Assembly (NCBI RefSeq): GCF_963678635.1
Contig: NC_087064.1
Coordinates: forward strand, 45,179,346-45,243,345
From: Symsagittifera roscoffensis
Taxonomy: Eukaryota; Xenacoelomorpha; Acoela; Convolutidae
Reading direction: 5' to 3'
DNA length: 64,000 bases
Positions 49,861 to 61,939 of the stretch are shown piece after piece. The translations under genes and the position numbers were made by a program. Position 1 is the first letter of the stretch, and each line of letters opens with the position of its first letter. The notes beneath the pieces were generated by a model. The model made no database searches and had not been told where the DNA came from. It saw nothing but the letters and a program-made list of their open reading frames with translations.

Positions 49861-49939
49861 GTAAGTATGAATTAAATGAATATAACTAACTAATTGAAAT
49901 ATTAAAAAACTCACCATACTTTATCCATGTTTTCCTTAG
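49861..49939 (+). promoter_or_regulatory. Possible short intron in the element B 3' region
   Basis: A near-consensus donor CAG|GTAAGT at 49858-49866 is followed 79 bp later by tttccttag (AG 49938-49939) and again by tttttag at 49946-49947. The donor may instead serve a downstream acceptor. This lies after the stop of the orphan ORF, so it would affect RNA processing, not protein. Confidence 0.4.
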
Positions 49940-51471
49940 ATTTTTAGCCTTCATCCGACGATCACCTACAAAAACCACAAAAAACAAATAAAGATCGCAA
50001 ATTTCATCAAACAGACTTCAACAATTCTATTAATCTCTTACACTTATAAATTTATAAATTTAATACCAATGCAGTAAATTCATTTCTAAAATTTTCCCCA
50101 CAAGCAGTAAATCTAATTATAATGAAAATTTGTAACTTAAAATTCCCCCATAACTAGCAGTAAATTTCCAAATTCTATGCAGTAAATTAATAAAATGCAA
50201 TTGCAGTACTAACCTTTTGATATCTTCATTCATTCGCACAGAAATTCTATCCACACTCGCACAGCTCGCCCACGAAGAATTGTTTAAAATAATGAATTTC
50301 AGTTTCAAGTTTTCACACTCAACAACTCTAACATAAAATAACATGTTTCAAACTTTCCTTTAACCCGGTTGGAAAGGAATCATATACTAAACAAAAATAA
50401 CCAACGCAGCTTACTAAATACCACAAATCATAGAATAACAGCATGACTAAGAAAAGGAAACCAACGGTACCCAAACCGGATTAACCCAGTTTAAAACTGG
50501 ATAATTTATTCTTTTGAAGACTATTATAAAGTCTAAGAAAGAAATAATAAAACACAAAAAAGTCGAAAGACAAACCCATACCACGAACAATTTACTTTTT
50601 GGAAAAAGGACATAACCAACAAGACATAAGAAAAACCACAACAAACCCAACATAAAACGTTGTCACATAACAGGACCCCTCACAAAAACCGCATGAAATC
50701 ATACTCCCATTCCTGGCCTAACCCACCAGGAAGGACGTCCTGAGCATGCTCTATAGCCGGCCTAACCCACCGCGCTACATCCACGCTTTGTGACCACACC
50801 ACTATTTTTAATAAGAGCTACTCAAGTGTGAGTAACTCTTCAAAATAACCGAACTAAAACAAAAAGCTTTTGTGAAAACAACTAACTAAAATCATAATTA
50901 AAAAATATTAAACTAATAAATGTTTTATAAAATGTAAATTACATTATGCAATACATAGATCAGAATACAACACCAAGGACGAACATCTAAAGACAAAACG
51001 ACCCCACTACACTCGAGAGAGAATAACCAACCACAATCGATATGCCACTCACAATCACAACTCAAAGGATTTAGAGTACGACTTGACTTCGCAGAAAAGG
51101 ACTTCATTGAACTAGACCAATGACCACCTCGATGTTCAAGTATACGTACAGATCCGAGTAACCAGGCATCCCCTCCACGCACAATCTCCACGCCATTCCC
51201 AAACTAGACCAGACACAAAAGAAGTTCTCCACGCAGAACAGAAAAACCTGACATAGCCAACCATTCTGAAATCAGATTTGAGTTTGTTGCGAAGACTTAG
51301 TCGTTGTCACTAGAAGACACAACGTCTTATGTCTCTAACTCCAGCTTCCTGGAACTTCTTTAACAAAAAGGAAACAGAAGAAATAAGATGTTCGCCAAAC
51401 ACCAACTTCCATCATCCATCCTTCGAATTGCAGAAGAACTATTCTAAAAAACTCTGTAAAACCCGGATGGG
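49940..51471 (+). other. 3' non-coding region of element B
   Basis: About 1.5 kb with no supported frame. The motif gcagtaaat recurs at 50071, 50104, 50158 and 50179, with a partial copy near 50202. The expected polypurine tract next to the 3' LTR is weak (cggatggg); a better purine run (ggaaacagaagaaataagatg) lies about 100 bp upstream. Confidence 0.5.
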
Positions 51472-51882
51472 TGGAACCTGATCTAAACTACATTTTATGA
51501 TTGGATAATTTAGATATTTTACCAATGTAAAGTATTTAATATTAACCAATCATGATCCATCTAACTAACAACCCACTTATTTGTAAGTGCTGAAGTTACT
51601 TGTAATTTCAGCACCAGAGAGATTTGAATTTAACTTAGAAATTAGTTGGACTCTCCCGAGCACTTCAGCAGCCGCAATAAACCAGTATACCCTAGATCTA
51701 TTGAGCCTAGCAGAGACTAGTTAAACAACCTGAGACTAGATAGTATAAGAGTAAAGATTAGGATCGGTATTAGACTAAGAAGTTGCACGAATCTATCCGG
51801 CCGAAAATAAGATAGCGTGACGAGCAGACGGTGTACCCTATCCGAAATTACTCTATGAGTTAACCAACTCGGTCCTAACTCA
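51472..51882 (+). repeat. 3' LTR of element B
   Basis: 411 bp, identical in my reading to 32964-33374. Followed by atat, the copy of the target duplication. Confidence 0.95.
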
Positions 51883-52140
51883 ATATGCCCAATGATAGTT
51901 GGACCATGCGTGAGAGGAGATCCCCATATCAAAATAGTACCACATGTTTTTCCTCTGATGGCAATCATAATTAGATCTTTTAGATACATGTTTTGAAACT
52001 TTGCTACTAGCGCTAGTTCAAAGTTACTGTAGAATATACGCAATCTTTGCGGAGGAAATATTGCATTAAAGCTTTGAAGGGGAAATAATTCATTTTGCTG
52101 ATTTATTATTCTAGAATCAAATAAAGCGTGTTCCAACGTT
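51883..52140 (-). other. Open minus-strand fragment beside element B
   Basis: On the minus strand 52136-51883 is open and protein-like (SFNAIFPPQRLRIFYSNFEL and following) and an acceptor-like catcattag lies just upstream, near 52141. Its frame runs into the 3' LTR. It may be an exon or transposon fragment cut by the element B insertion. No family recognised. Confidence 0.25.
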
Positions 52141-52722
52141 TCCTAATGATGTCAGCATTGCAATACAGTCACCACAAGTTTTTCGCGCCGTAAACTTAAT
52201 ACATAAATCATGGTCATCCCTATGAGTTATTGTGACTTAACAGAGTTTTGAGATTCAATCTCTTTATGATGTTTGGTGTGAGTTGTTTTAGTTTTTTTTC
52301 TGCACCCCATTTAATTTCTTCTTTTGTGACTCGTAATGTGGATTTCAGCTTCCTCTGTCTTCAGCCCACTTATCAGTGTTTTTATTGCTGCTATTGTTTT
52401 AGTTTCATTAGTCACTAAAATTAATTAATTATTGAACTGAAAACGTTTTCTTCATATTACAAGACTCAGGTTAGATTATGAGAGTTAAAGTAGGATTGTG
52501 TATACAATTGTCTTATTTTCCTCGTAATCATATTCCATGGTACTATCCTGTCTTGTCTCTGTTCTAAGCAGTTTTTTTTTCCAAACCTAACTCGCAAATA
52601 AATTAGTTCATTAAAAGTGTTCACTTCTGTGTGCCTTTTTGCTATAATCACGATCTGTAGCATTGGAAATTTCATAGCATCTGTTCTCGGCTTTAGTTGT
52701 GGCTAGTGTTTGTGATGGACTC

Positions 52723-52798
52723 AGCGTCTGTGGCTGAGTGGTTAGTGCGTGAGACTCATAATTTCTAGGTCGCAGTTGGTTCGAGTCCGAGAGGTCGC
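52723..52798 (+). repeat. tRNA-like module 1 (Met-like anticodon CAT)
   Basis: Contains a good A box (TGGCTGAGTGG) and B box (GGTTCGAGTCC) at tRNA spacing, an anticodon loop CTCATAA, and a T run ~30 bp downstream. The acceptor and anticodon stems have mismatches, so it is a tRNA pseudogene or the head of a tRNA-derived SINE rather than a working tRNA gene. Confidence 0.45.
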
Positions 52799-53113
52799 CG
52801 AGTTACTCATTCGAGGCTTATTTTTTCTTTTTCTTATTGCACTGTTTAGAACCCTAGAGCTGCTTTTTGTCGTATTCCCGCTAGTGTTTGCGAGGCGCAG
52901 ATTCGCTTCTGTGTCAACTGTTGTTCATGTTTTCCATTTTGCTTGAAAATAGGCGTGTCGTTTCTGTTCAATACCAAATTACAAACACCTTGTCTTCTTC
53001 AGCAACTTCGAACAATCAATGGGGAAAGGGCAGACTTTTTGGACATCGGGAAAACAACTTGTTAACAACTTATAAACTTGGTATCTTGGTTTAAATTCAT
53101 TTCAAATTTCTAA

Positions 53114-53190
53114 GCGTCTGCGAATCACTTGGTCTAGAGGTAACAAATGCGCCAGGATTTGCGAAAGTCATTGGTTCGAATCTGACGGCC
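53114..53190 (+). repeat. tRNA-like module 2
   Basis: Starts with the same AGCGTCTG as module 1, has an A-box-like TTGGTCTAGAGG and a B box GGTTCGAATCT, and is followed at once by a nine-T run, a Pol III terminator. Stems are imperfect. Its closeness to module 1 (390 bp) and shared start suggest a SINE family. Confidence 0.4.
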
Positions 53191-54514
53191 TTTTTTTTTC
53201 AAACGGGAAAAATTCCATTTCATAAAAAATCGTCAGCTTATTATTTTTCTGCTTATGTTTTGTCGGCTTAGTTGCCACATCGTAGATTTGTTTTTTTTTT
53301 GGTGTTTGCAATTGATATTTTAGTTGCTTTTAATATTTTGCTTTACTTCTGTTGTTAGTAATTTTACGAACGTTGACTTCTTACATATTTTTTTTGTTTT
53401 CTTTTTCGCTTGAAAACTTTTTTTTCTGCCCTAATGATTTCGACATTTGTTTATCGTCTTAGCGGCCTAAAGAGTCTTTTCAAGGATAAAATATTTTTTG
53501 TTCACTGGATCGAAAAAGTTTCTAAAATCCTAATTGAAATTATAGTTCAAGTTCTACTTTACAACAATTTTTTTTAAAGTTGTTTTTTCAATTCTTTTTT
53601 TTTCGGCTTTATAGGTTTTGGGGCAATATTATATCGGCTTAATGGCCTAAATTTGTTTCTTCTTGAGAAAATAAAGTTTTGTATGTGATTATTTACAGCA
53701 GTGCGAAGCAATACAGAAGGTGCGAAACATTAACGGAGTCGGAAATTCTTTTCCAATTTCTTTGCTTTCTGAGGATGGTTGAGCATCAACAAAAGTTTTT
53801 TTTGTTAACGAACTCTTACGTGGAAAGTTCAAGAAAAATTATTAAACCAAATTTATATTATATGGCTGCGAGGATTGGAATCAGATTTTTTCCCTCACTC
53901 TAACAGGTTTTTCAACGAATAGTGCTGGTTAGATATGAATATCAATATGATTAAAGCTGCAAAATGATATGGAAACAGAAATTAGACTAATTTCCTGTGA
54001 AAATATTGGTTTGAGTGGACCTGATTTCTTGATTTATTTATCGTTGTTGTTGGGTAGGCGTCATTAACTGATCGAGGGGTCGCGGTCTGCGCGACCAGTA
54101 CGTTCCACGAGTCTCAAGATGGTGTTTGGGGCGTCTTGCAGGGCTGTAGATATATATTTAAACGATTTTTTCAATAAAATAAATATATTTTTATTTCATC
54201 GGTAAAAAATATTTGGTAATTCTTCGACAAAAATATAATTTGGAGAATCTTTTATTGATAATATCGTTCCCGTCATTACATTCCAGAGATATTTGATTTC
54301 ATACAAAAAATGTCTCTCGAGGTTAGATGTAACTAATTAACTGTAAACTTGTAATTGAGTTGAACATAACATATTTGAAATTTGCGTCTATTTCGCGACC
54401 CACATTTTTTCCCAGCTTGTCCTTCAACTGTAGTTGTTGTGATAAAATAATTATATTTTACTTTTTTTGTCAAAAATAAATAACTAATTATATTGATTGC
54501 CTATACTTTTCTTT
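53191..54514. other. AT-rich intergenic DNA
   Basis: No gene supported. Several T-rich runs and short ttcggctta.tggcc-like repeats (near 53272, 53457 and 53634) suggest an old repeat, but I cannot define it. Confidence 0.4.
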
Positions 54515-54831
54515 CAGGGGAGGATCTAGGATTTTCTAGACGGGGGTGGGGGCGAATTTCCCTAAAAATTTGGAAAATGTCAATCTTTTTTTTAAATTTT
54601 TGGCACTTTTGGGAAAAATTTGAGCAAAAATTGCTCGCGTTTCTTGGCGCAGGTTTCCCCCTTCAAAATTAATAAATATTGGCGCCGAAGGTACAATTAG
54701 CAAATGTTTAGGGTCCGTCAGCCATTAATGGATATCTCAAAATAGTACAAGGGGGCACCCTTTGGATCGGCAGGGGTCGAATCGCTGAGGGAAAGGCGTC
54801 CGCTACCCCCCCCCCCTAAATCGACTGCTTG
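54515..54831. mobile_element. hAT-type MITE, copy 2
   Basis: Left end CAGGGGAGGATCTAGG and internal matches to copy 1 (tattggcgccgaagg, gggtccgtcagcc, aggggtcgaatc) in the same order. The right end is eroded (cctaaatcgactgcttg) and no clean target duplication remains. It sits at the 3' end of a decayed LINE. Confidence 0.7.
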
Positions 54832-54837
54832 TTTTTT

Positions 54838-56870
54838 TACAGCCCTGGCACCTTGTATCGCATCCGTCGTCTCCTCTTCTCCGGGACTACAATTTAGGCA
54901 TACTGGTGAGATATCGTTCTTAAAACGGTGGCGGTTATGGCGGAATGGGTGCCAGCTGTTCAGTCTGAGATAAAACAGGGTGACTTCGTCGTCGCTTGTT
55001 ATGGTCTTTTTCAAGTCGAGTTGTGTACCCCAGTGGCCCTTCCGTGGGAGGAATTTCTCGACTTTCGTCTCATAGTACTCTTCTATGAGATAATCCCGAA
55101 AAAAAATTATTCTCCAAAAAATGGCTGTTTTTCTCATTTCTCACTCCATCTTCCCCTATTGGCTTCAGCCGTGGTCTTGTCGTCGGAATGATGACAAGCT
55201 GATATAGATGGTGGTATTGTGGAAGCTGTTTGTACTTTAGAGCAGGGACGCCCCTTCTTCTGTCACATGGGATAGACAGCTGGTTTTCCGAGGCCTTCGA
55301 GATGAAGCTGGCTCACACTCCTGCGTACAAACCTCCTGGCCTGATGTACGTCTTCCTGACTGTCTCGAGGTCATGAGCTTTGAGGCCCACTTCTTGCCCT
55401 TGAACGCTTGATAGGAATACGCTGGCTTCGTTTCCTCTTCTCGGTGCTCGCTTGATGTTGGAAGCGCAGATGACTATCGAAAGTCACTCCGAGAATCTTC
55501 GGCCCAGGGCCTCGCGAACTTTCAGAGGAGGCGTGTCCCTTGTCCGCGGGCTCTCCGGGGTCGTGAAACGACTGTCGCTTCCGTCTTCTCAACAGTGATG
55601 GCTACGTAACTCTCTCCTGCCCACTTCGTGACGGCGTCGAGAGCTGGCTGGAGCTTTTCAGCAGCACGATCTGGTGTCTTCGCGTTCGTGTAGAGCGTCA
55701 GGTCGTCCTCGAACTGGTCTACAGTGGTCTCTGGCGAGCTGATTCTGTCGCTGTCGGGAAGGAGGGCTGTCACAAGTCAGAACAGCAGGGGCGAACTCGT
55801 GACGCACATTAGAAACCCTTGATTGAAAATTCTGTAGCTACAGGTCGACTTTTTCCACCTGACTGCTGCTTTTCTATCGCTGTGGAACGCTCTCAGCCAT
55901 CTAAGACAGCTTGAAGGCAAGCCTCGGGTCGCGAGGTCTCAGAGGAGACTGGAACTCCAGATCCTGTCGAACGCATCCTTGAAGTCGATGGCGATGACTA
56001 GGGTTCTCTTTCTCTCCTGCGGCTTGTCCATTCCCTTCAGAGGGATGCTAGTGAGAACGTCGAGTGTTGGGTTGGATGATGTTGTTGCCCTCTGCCCACT
56101 CCCTGAGACTGACGGTCAACATAGTTTCCACGAGCTTCGAAATGCTGAACTGAAGCAAGACTGGGCGGTAACTTTTGACTTTTTTGCCGGCTTTGCTTTC
56201 TTCGGAATCGGGATGATCTTTGCGAATCAGTGCGAAGAGATCTTTTTCTTTACCCAGCTGCGGTTGATGAGCTGCAGCAGTCTCTCTTTTCCTGAATCGG
56301 GCAGATTCTTCAACAGAAGCGGATAGACTCCATCAGCTCCTGGCGCGCTGTTCTTCGACTTCATCTGGTACCTCTCTACCTCGTCCATGTAGAAGTTTCC
56401 GTCCAGTTCTTGCTCGGGCTCCTCCACTTGTCTTCTGATCTCATTTTAGATTTCCTCCGCTTGTCTGGGGATGAGGTCTCTGTTGACTTCGGCGTAGGTC
56501 GCCGGGTGGTTAGCCTTCTGCCTCGAAAGTCTTCGTGTTCTTCTCCAGATGGGTGTCGAGGAGTCGGTTCTTCTTTATTCCATCCGTACTGCGGAGCGTA
56601 TGCCATATCTTCGCACTGAGGGTCCTGGAGTGAGCGTCGAAACGTACTCGCGCCTCGTTTTAGTACTCTTCTTCGATGACCCTGTACAGGCTCTTCCTCG
56701 CTTCCTGGCGTATAGGTTCGCTTCGGCAATCGCTTGTTTATCGTTGTTTGATTTTTTGTCAAGCTATTTTTGATCCGACCACGTTGAAGTTGAAGGAAGG
56801 AGCTATGGCGTTGGTTGGGTTCTATCCTCCCACTTTAAACGATCTCAGAAAAGCTTGTTGGGGGCCAAGT
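54838..56870 (-). pseudogene. Decayed non-LTR retrotransposon (LINE) reverse transcriptase
   Basis: Minus-strand fragments in order: KNSAPGADGVYPLLLKNL (RT motif near 56340), VIAIDFKDAFDRIW (~55990), a RGLPSS..RWLRAFHSDRKAAVRW segment (~55880), an FEDDLTLY active-site box (~55715, in place of YADD), a WAGESY segment, and a C-terminal CLNC motif near 54890. Several frameshifts and stops separate them. The 5' part is truncated. The motif style is that of APE-type LINEs such as Jockey/CR1, but I cannot assign the clade. Confidence 0.75.
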
Positions 56871-57599
56871 GCGGTGTCATAAAGAGTTATTCGCTGTGAT
56901 TCAGATCCGAAATAGTCAAAAAGATTAAATCAGTGTCGAGAAAACTGTTAATTTAGTTCGACTACAGTATTTACATTATTTTTATTTCAGCTATCATTAC
57001 TTCTCAATCTTGCATTTTCAAAACCTAATCAAATTGTAATTTCTGTAAATTTAGAGATAAAGATCTATTGATAAGGATGTATCAATTTAATTTTTGTTAA
57101 ACATCGAAACTATGTTGCGACTCTACAAAGCTTAAGCTGAGTCAGCAATACAGTACAGATTTTTAATTTACGACGCAGCAACAAACCTTTATTTAAAAAT
57201 TGTCGGGTTACAAGAAACAAATTTAGTTTTGGTTTCAAAAAGGACATCTGGAAGTGTTCCCACGCATTCATCGTAAACTTTAGTCAGTTGAAGAACTAAA
57301 TGTATAGCAGCTAGCAAAACTGGTAAGTACAGCATAAGAAAACCCTTGTAAATAATCGATTGACTGCATATCAGATATTGCAAGCTATATTAAAGAGGCT
57401 AGGCGCTAAGCGAGTATGTTCCGACCACAATAATTATAAATTGAGATAGAAAAGGCAGGACAGAAAACTCTGTTTTTCTAAATAAAACAAGGATAGCCTA
57501 TTGCTGTGCAAGAAGCACAGAATATTCCGCTCATGCTCCTAAAAATATACTTAGTAAGCTTTTTCATGTTTTTTTTTCAAATCAGTGCTCGCACTCAGT

Positions 57600-58640
57600 A
57601 AAAAGAGAAAACAATAGATTATAATGAATTTTTATTGCCTGTCTTCATAAATTTCAAAAAGAATTAATTATAATCGATTAAAAATGGATTTTAAAGTTAC
57701 TATTTTTCGAAACAATAAAAATCATTGTAATCGTTTATAATCGATTGAAATCGATTATTTTTTGAAAAAAAATTTTCTCAAATTTTATTGAATTATAATC
57801 CATGATAATGGATTATGATCCATTATTATTCAACAATTGTGTCATCGGTTCATTTCAATTTATTTTTGTTTTGTTTTGTGTGCTTTTCAGTTGGTTCAAA
57901 AAGAAACTGGAATTTTGTACTTAAAACCAGGGGCGGTGTTAGGGGTGGGGGGGGCTGAGGTTTCCCCCTTTGAACTATCTTGAGATATCCATTTTTGGTG
58001 ACAGAGCTTAAGAACTTTCTAATAGCGCCTTTGGCGCCAATATATACTAATTTTGAGGGGGGAGGGTGCGCCAAAAAAAACGCGATTTTTAGATTAAAAT
58101 TTTCCAAAAGTGCAAAAAACGCCTTTTTTGACCTGTTTTTTTCAAACATTTACGTGCAGCGCACAAATTTGGCCAAAACAGTTTTTTTGGTGCTTGAGAG
58201 AGCTCGGAAACTCAATTTGGTCAACCTAAAAAAAAGTCGACAAAATTTTCAAAATTTTGTTTTGAAAATCCGCCCCCTCCCCCGAGAATATTCTAGATCC
58301 GCCCCTGCTTATAGCCTGAACTTACATTAAATTTGATTTTTACTATATTTTCATGCAGAATAGCTAAATAATAATCCATTCATAACTGATTTCTTTTTTG
58401 TGAGATAAGATTTTGATAGAAAAAGGGATTATAATCTATTATAATAGATTATAAGAGATTTTCGGAAAAATTATAATCAATTATAATTGATTATAATTTA
58501 TTAATAAATCAACAAAAACTTTATCATTATGATGGGTTATAAATTGTTTAAACATCTTAAATAGGTGCTTATAATTAATTATAATTTTACTAAAAGTACG
58601 ATTACATTTATAATGTAATCGATTATTTTCTCTTTTTAGG
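57600..58640. repeat. AT-rich palindrome array (TATAATCGATTATA type)
   Basis: Short palindromes such as ataatcgattaa, ataatccatgataatggattat and ataatctattataatagattat recur over the stretch, interrupted by hAT MITE copy 3. No gene is supported in the stretches 56871-57599 and 58641-59689 on either side, apart from an unrecognised 64-codon frame at 58861-59055. Confidence 0.65.
57928..58307. mobile_element. hAT-type MITE, copy 3 (380 bp)
   Basis: Ends CAGGGGCGGTGTTAGG and TAGATCCGCCCCTG. The flanks cttaaaac (57920-57927) and cttatagc (58308-58315) match at 6 of 8, an aged 8-bp target duplication. Interior is in reverse orientation relative to copy 1 (cgcctttggcgccaatatat). Confidence 0.75.
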
Positions 58641-59689
58641 GAGTGCGGGTGTTGATTTTTGTAAATCGTGCAATAAAAGGACCTGAGAAAACATAGAGTT
58701 TAGACATATTTTACAGTCACAGTAAAAAGGTGAATCGAACAACGGTTGCAGTCAAAAAATAGTAAAATTTTTTACCGTTTTTTTTTTTAAATTTCGTATT
58801 CCTAAGACAGCACTAAAAAATCTTCAACAATTAATTTTACTGGAGTTAAACTAAAGTTTCATGGTTTATCCTTCAATTTTGAATAAGCTCTCAACACAGG
58901 GAAAACTTTATTTTGTACTTGAAATAAAGAAAGAAAAACTAAAACACACGAATACAATGTCACTCGCCATATTTTCAAATGGTTGGAACAACAAGGAAAA
59001 AATTTATCAGAAAGAATTATGTGTTTCTTTTGGTGTCGAGTTAGATAAAATGTAATCAAGTTAGGTGTAATTTAGCCAATGTATGAGAATAATTGTTAAG
59101 AAAATCTTTAAAAAAATGCGCCGAACAAATTGGATTCTGTATAAATCATTCTGAAAATGGTTAAGTAACGCTGTTTTTCTGAAAACAGTTAATCCACATG
59201 TTTTTCCTACCCTGAAAAGCATTTCGAAATACCGATAAAATTTTGTTGTTTTTGAATAGATGCTCTACGCTTAAATGGAAATTTTGAAAATTAAATGAAA
59301 AACTGCGTTTTTTGGGACCCGTTGGTTTGGTCTAGTGTGCTTGCGGTTAACTTTGAACCGTGATTAAGCCGCTTTTTACCTAACGCATTATTAGAAAACG
59401 GCAAGTTTCGCGTTCTTTTAAATCCTGTATTTTTTATAGGACAGTTATGTACGAGAATTGATTGCAGTCAAGCTAATTTCATTTTAAAGTCGGGTCACCA
59501 CTTCGTTTCTGACGTTATACAAATTGTCGAGTTTTTTCAAGTTTACGCTCACCTTTAAACTCTTACTTTCGAAGCTTAGTCAAATTGTAATGAATGGTAT
59601 CCACAAATAATATACATTTCTCGCCAAAGGTCTATAAAGTTTGTTAAAATTTGAATTTGCCTGAACATAATTGAGCTGAGCGCAAAAAT

Positions 59690-61698
59690 TCTGCCAGTGG
59701 CTTCGAAAGCTCTACAATCCGTTGTGAGCATGCTTCTTTTTCATTTGCGAAAGTTACGCAAAAAGCAAAAACCCTACACTTGCATAGGTGAGTGTCTACG
59801 GAGAACAATTTGCAAAAGTGTGGCTGAGTTCACAAAAATTGACCTTGAAGAATTATGTTCGACTGATCAATTAGCTTGTGGGCTGAAAGCTGGCGTTGAA
59901 GGTGCAATTCATGCGCTCTCTGATGTTTTTGATGACAACAAGGAAGATGGCCGTGGCATGCTGTTGATGGATGCATCAAATGCTTTCAACTCACTCAATC
60001 GTGAAACAGCGTTGTGGAATGCTCGAATATTGTGGCCTAGATGTTCTAGATTTCTCTTCAATACTTACAGAGGCTTCGCGTCGCTTTTCGTTGCGGGCGC
60101 CGATGAAGTGATATACAGTAGGGAAGGAACAACACAGGGAGACCCACTGGCAATATTCTTCTATGGTGTTTTACTTCTTCCCCTGATTCGGTAGTTAAAG
60201 GATCCGAACAAGGTGTTACAAAGTTGGTATGCTGATGATTCTGCGGCCATAGCAAAACTCAAGAAATTGGAGATATGGCTCAAAAACTTGATTGAGGAAG
60301 ATCCCGCCTTCGGTTACTTTCCAGAGCCTTCCAAAAGTTTTCTGATTGTCGATAAACAATATGCTGAAGAAGCGCATCACATATTTGACTAGTACTCGAT
60401 TACTATAGTGGAAGGGAAGAGGTTTTTGGGCGGTTCCATTGGAGACGGAAATGAGAAGAACATCTATCTGAAAAAGAAAGAACTTGAATGGGTAGACAAA
60501 ATTGAGAAACTTTCTTTTTTGGCAAAAACAGAACCCCAATGTGCTTTATCAGGACTGACTAAGTCCCTACAAGCGGAATGGAGTTTTTCCCATCGTGTTT
60601 TGGGTGGTTCTACTCAGCTTTTTCAACCGCTAGAGAACCTTCTGATGGAGAAATTCTTACCTGCGATACTTGGAACTTCGTCGATTTCATCAATGGAGAG
60701 ACTTCTCTTTTGTTTGCCAGCAAGAAAGGGTGGTCTTGGAGTGTCTAACCCAACCAGTTTCGCTGATGAGTCTTACAACACGTCACGGGAAGCAGTTACG
60801 GTTCTTTATGATGCTATTGTTGATCAGCACGGTTTTTCTTATGAAGACCACAGAAAGCAAGTGTCTCGATCGCGGAAAAAACATCATCAAATAATGGAAG
60901 AAAAACATGAAGAGTTGTTGGGGGAGTTATTGAATGAGCTACCAGCAGACCAAGTTCGCGCAGTAAAAAGAATAGATGAAGGAAGCTTGTCTGCCTGGCT
61001 GACAGCGTTATCGATTGCTGCAGAAAACTTTGATCTTTCGGAAGTGGAGTTTCGGGATGCATTGAGTGTCCGGTATAACAAAAACTTGGACGCTTCGCCA
61101 ACTTTTTGTGATGGTTGTCAGTCACCATTCACCCTACGGCATGCGTTAGCGTGTAAAAAAGATGGACTCTTAACTTTACGGCACAATGAGATTAGGGATG
61201 CTGTAGGCGACTTAGCTTCTTTAGTGTGGAAGGATGTACAGAGAGAGCCTGTTATTAGAGAATACAACCCGCAAGATGAGACACCCGCATTAATTGCAGA
61301 TTTCTTTTGTCGTGGAGTTTATGTTAGACAGGGAGGAGCGTCTTTTGATATTCGTGTCTCTGACACCGACGCCATCTCCTATCAGAGCAGAAGCCCCATG
61401 AGTGTTTTGCACTCAGCAGAGGTTGAGAAAAAGACAAAATATTCAGACGCGTGTAAGGAAAGACATAAGACATATGTCTTTCACTCCTCTTGTCGTGTCT
61501 GTTGATGGGATACTCGCTCCAGAGTTTGCAAATTTCCTTCGGAGAATAGGAGAAGCATTATCTATCAAGTGGGAGAAACCCTATAGTAAAACTATGAACT
61601 GGGTGAAGTGCCGGCTGTCTTTTGCCGTGCTCCGTGCTTCCAGTGTGTGCTTCCGCGGTACAAGGACCAAGTGCAGGAGTCTTGATTTCTTACCCTAG
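59690..61698 (+). pseudogene. Decayed non-LTR retrotransposon with CCHC and restriction-like endonuclease tail
   Basis: RT motifs in order in one frame: GLKAGVEGAIHAL, LLMDASNAFNSLN (~59970), EGTTQGDPLAIFF (~60125), and WYADDSAA (~60220, the catalytic box). The frame has TAG at 60192-60194 and 60390-60392 and a frameshift near 61490. Downstream is a C-X2-C-X7-H-X4-C knuckle (CDGCQSPFTLRHALAC, ~61110), then ADFFCRGVYV, FDIRVSD and EVEKKTKY, which fit a PD-(D/E)XK nuclease. That order is typical of R2/NeSL/CRE-type LINEs, which insert at specific sites. It lacks its 5' end. Confidence 0.75.
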
Positions 61699-61939
61699 AG
61701 AAACATTTATGGATGTCCTACAATGAAGAAAAACTGGCTAGCTATGTGCAAACTCTGCTAGTAATGTAAAACGTGGACCTAAACGAAACAAAAATGTTAA
61801 AAAATGAACCAAATAGATAATTGACTGATTTAAAAAAAAACCTTCACTTAACACAAATTGAGCGTATCAGGGTAAAAATGAATGTTCTGACTTACCTTGA
61901 ATTTTCCCACAGTTTTTCATTGTAAAACTAAATCGAACC

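Larger units (their letters stand above)
32964..51882 (+). mobile_element. Element B: complete 18.9-kb Ty3/gypsy-type LTR retrotransposon with envelope-like gene
   Basis: Bounded by 411-bp direct LTRs that start TG, end CA and appear identical, with the 4-bp target duplication atat on both sides (32960-32963 and 51883-51886). Internally it has a probable primer-binding site, a 1.2-kb leader, a gag-pol polyprotein, small membrane ORFs, an ATG-less frame, an envelope-like glycoprotein and an orphan ORF, then a 1.6-kb 3' region. All long frames are open. Together with identical LTRs this points to a very recent insertion and possibly an active element. At 18.9 kb it is far larger than usual. Confidence 0.95.
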
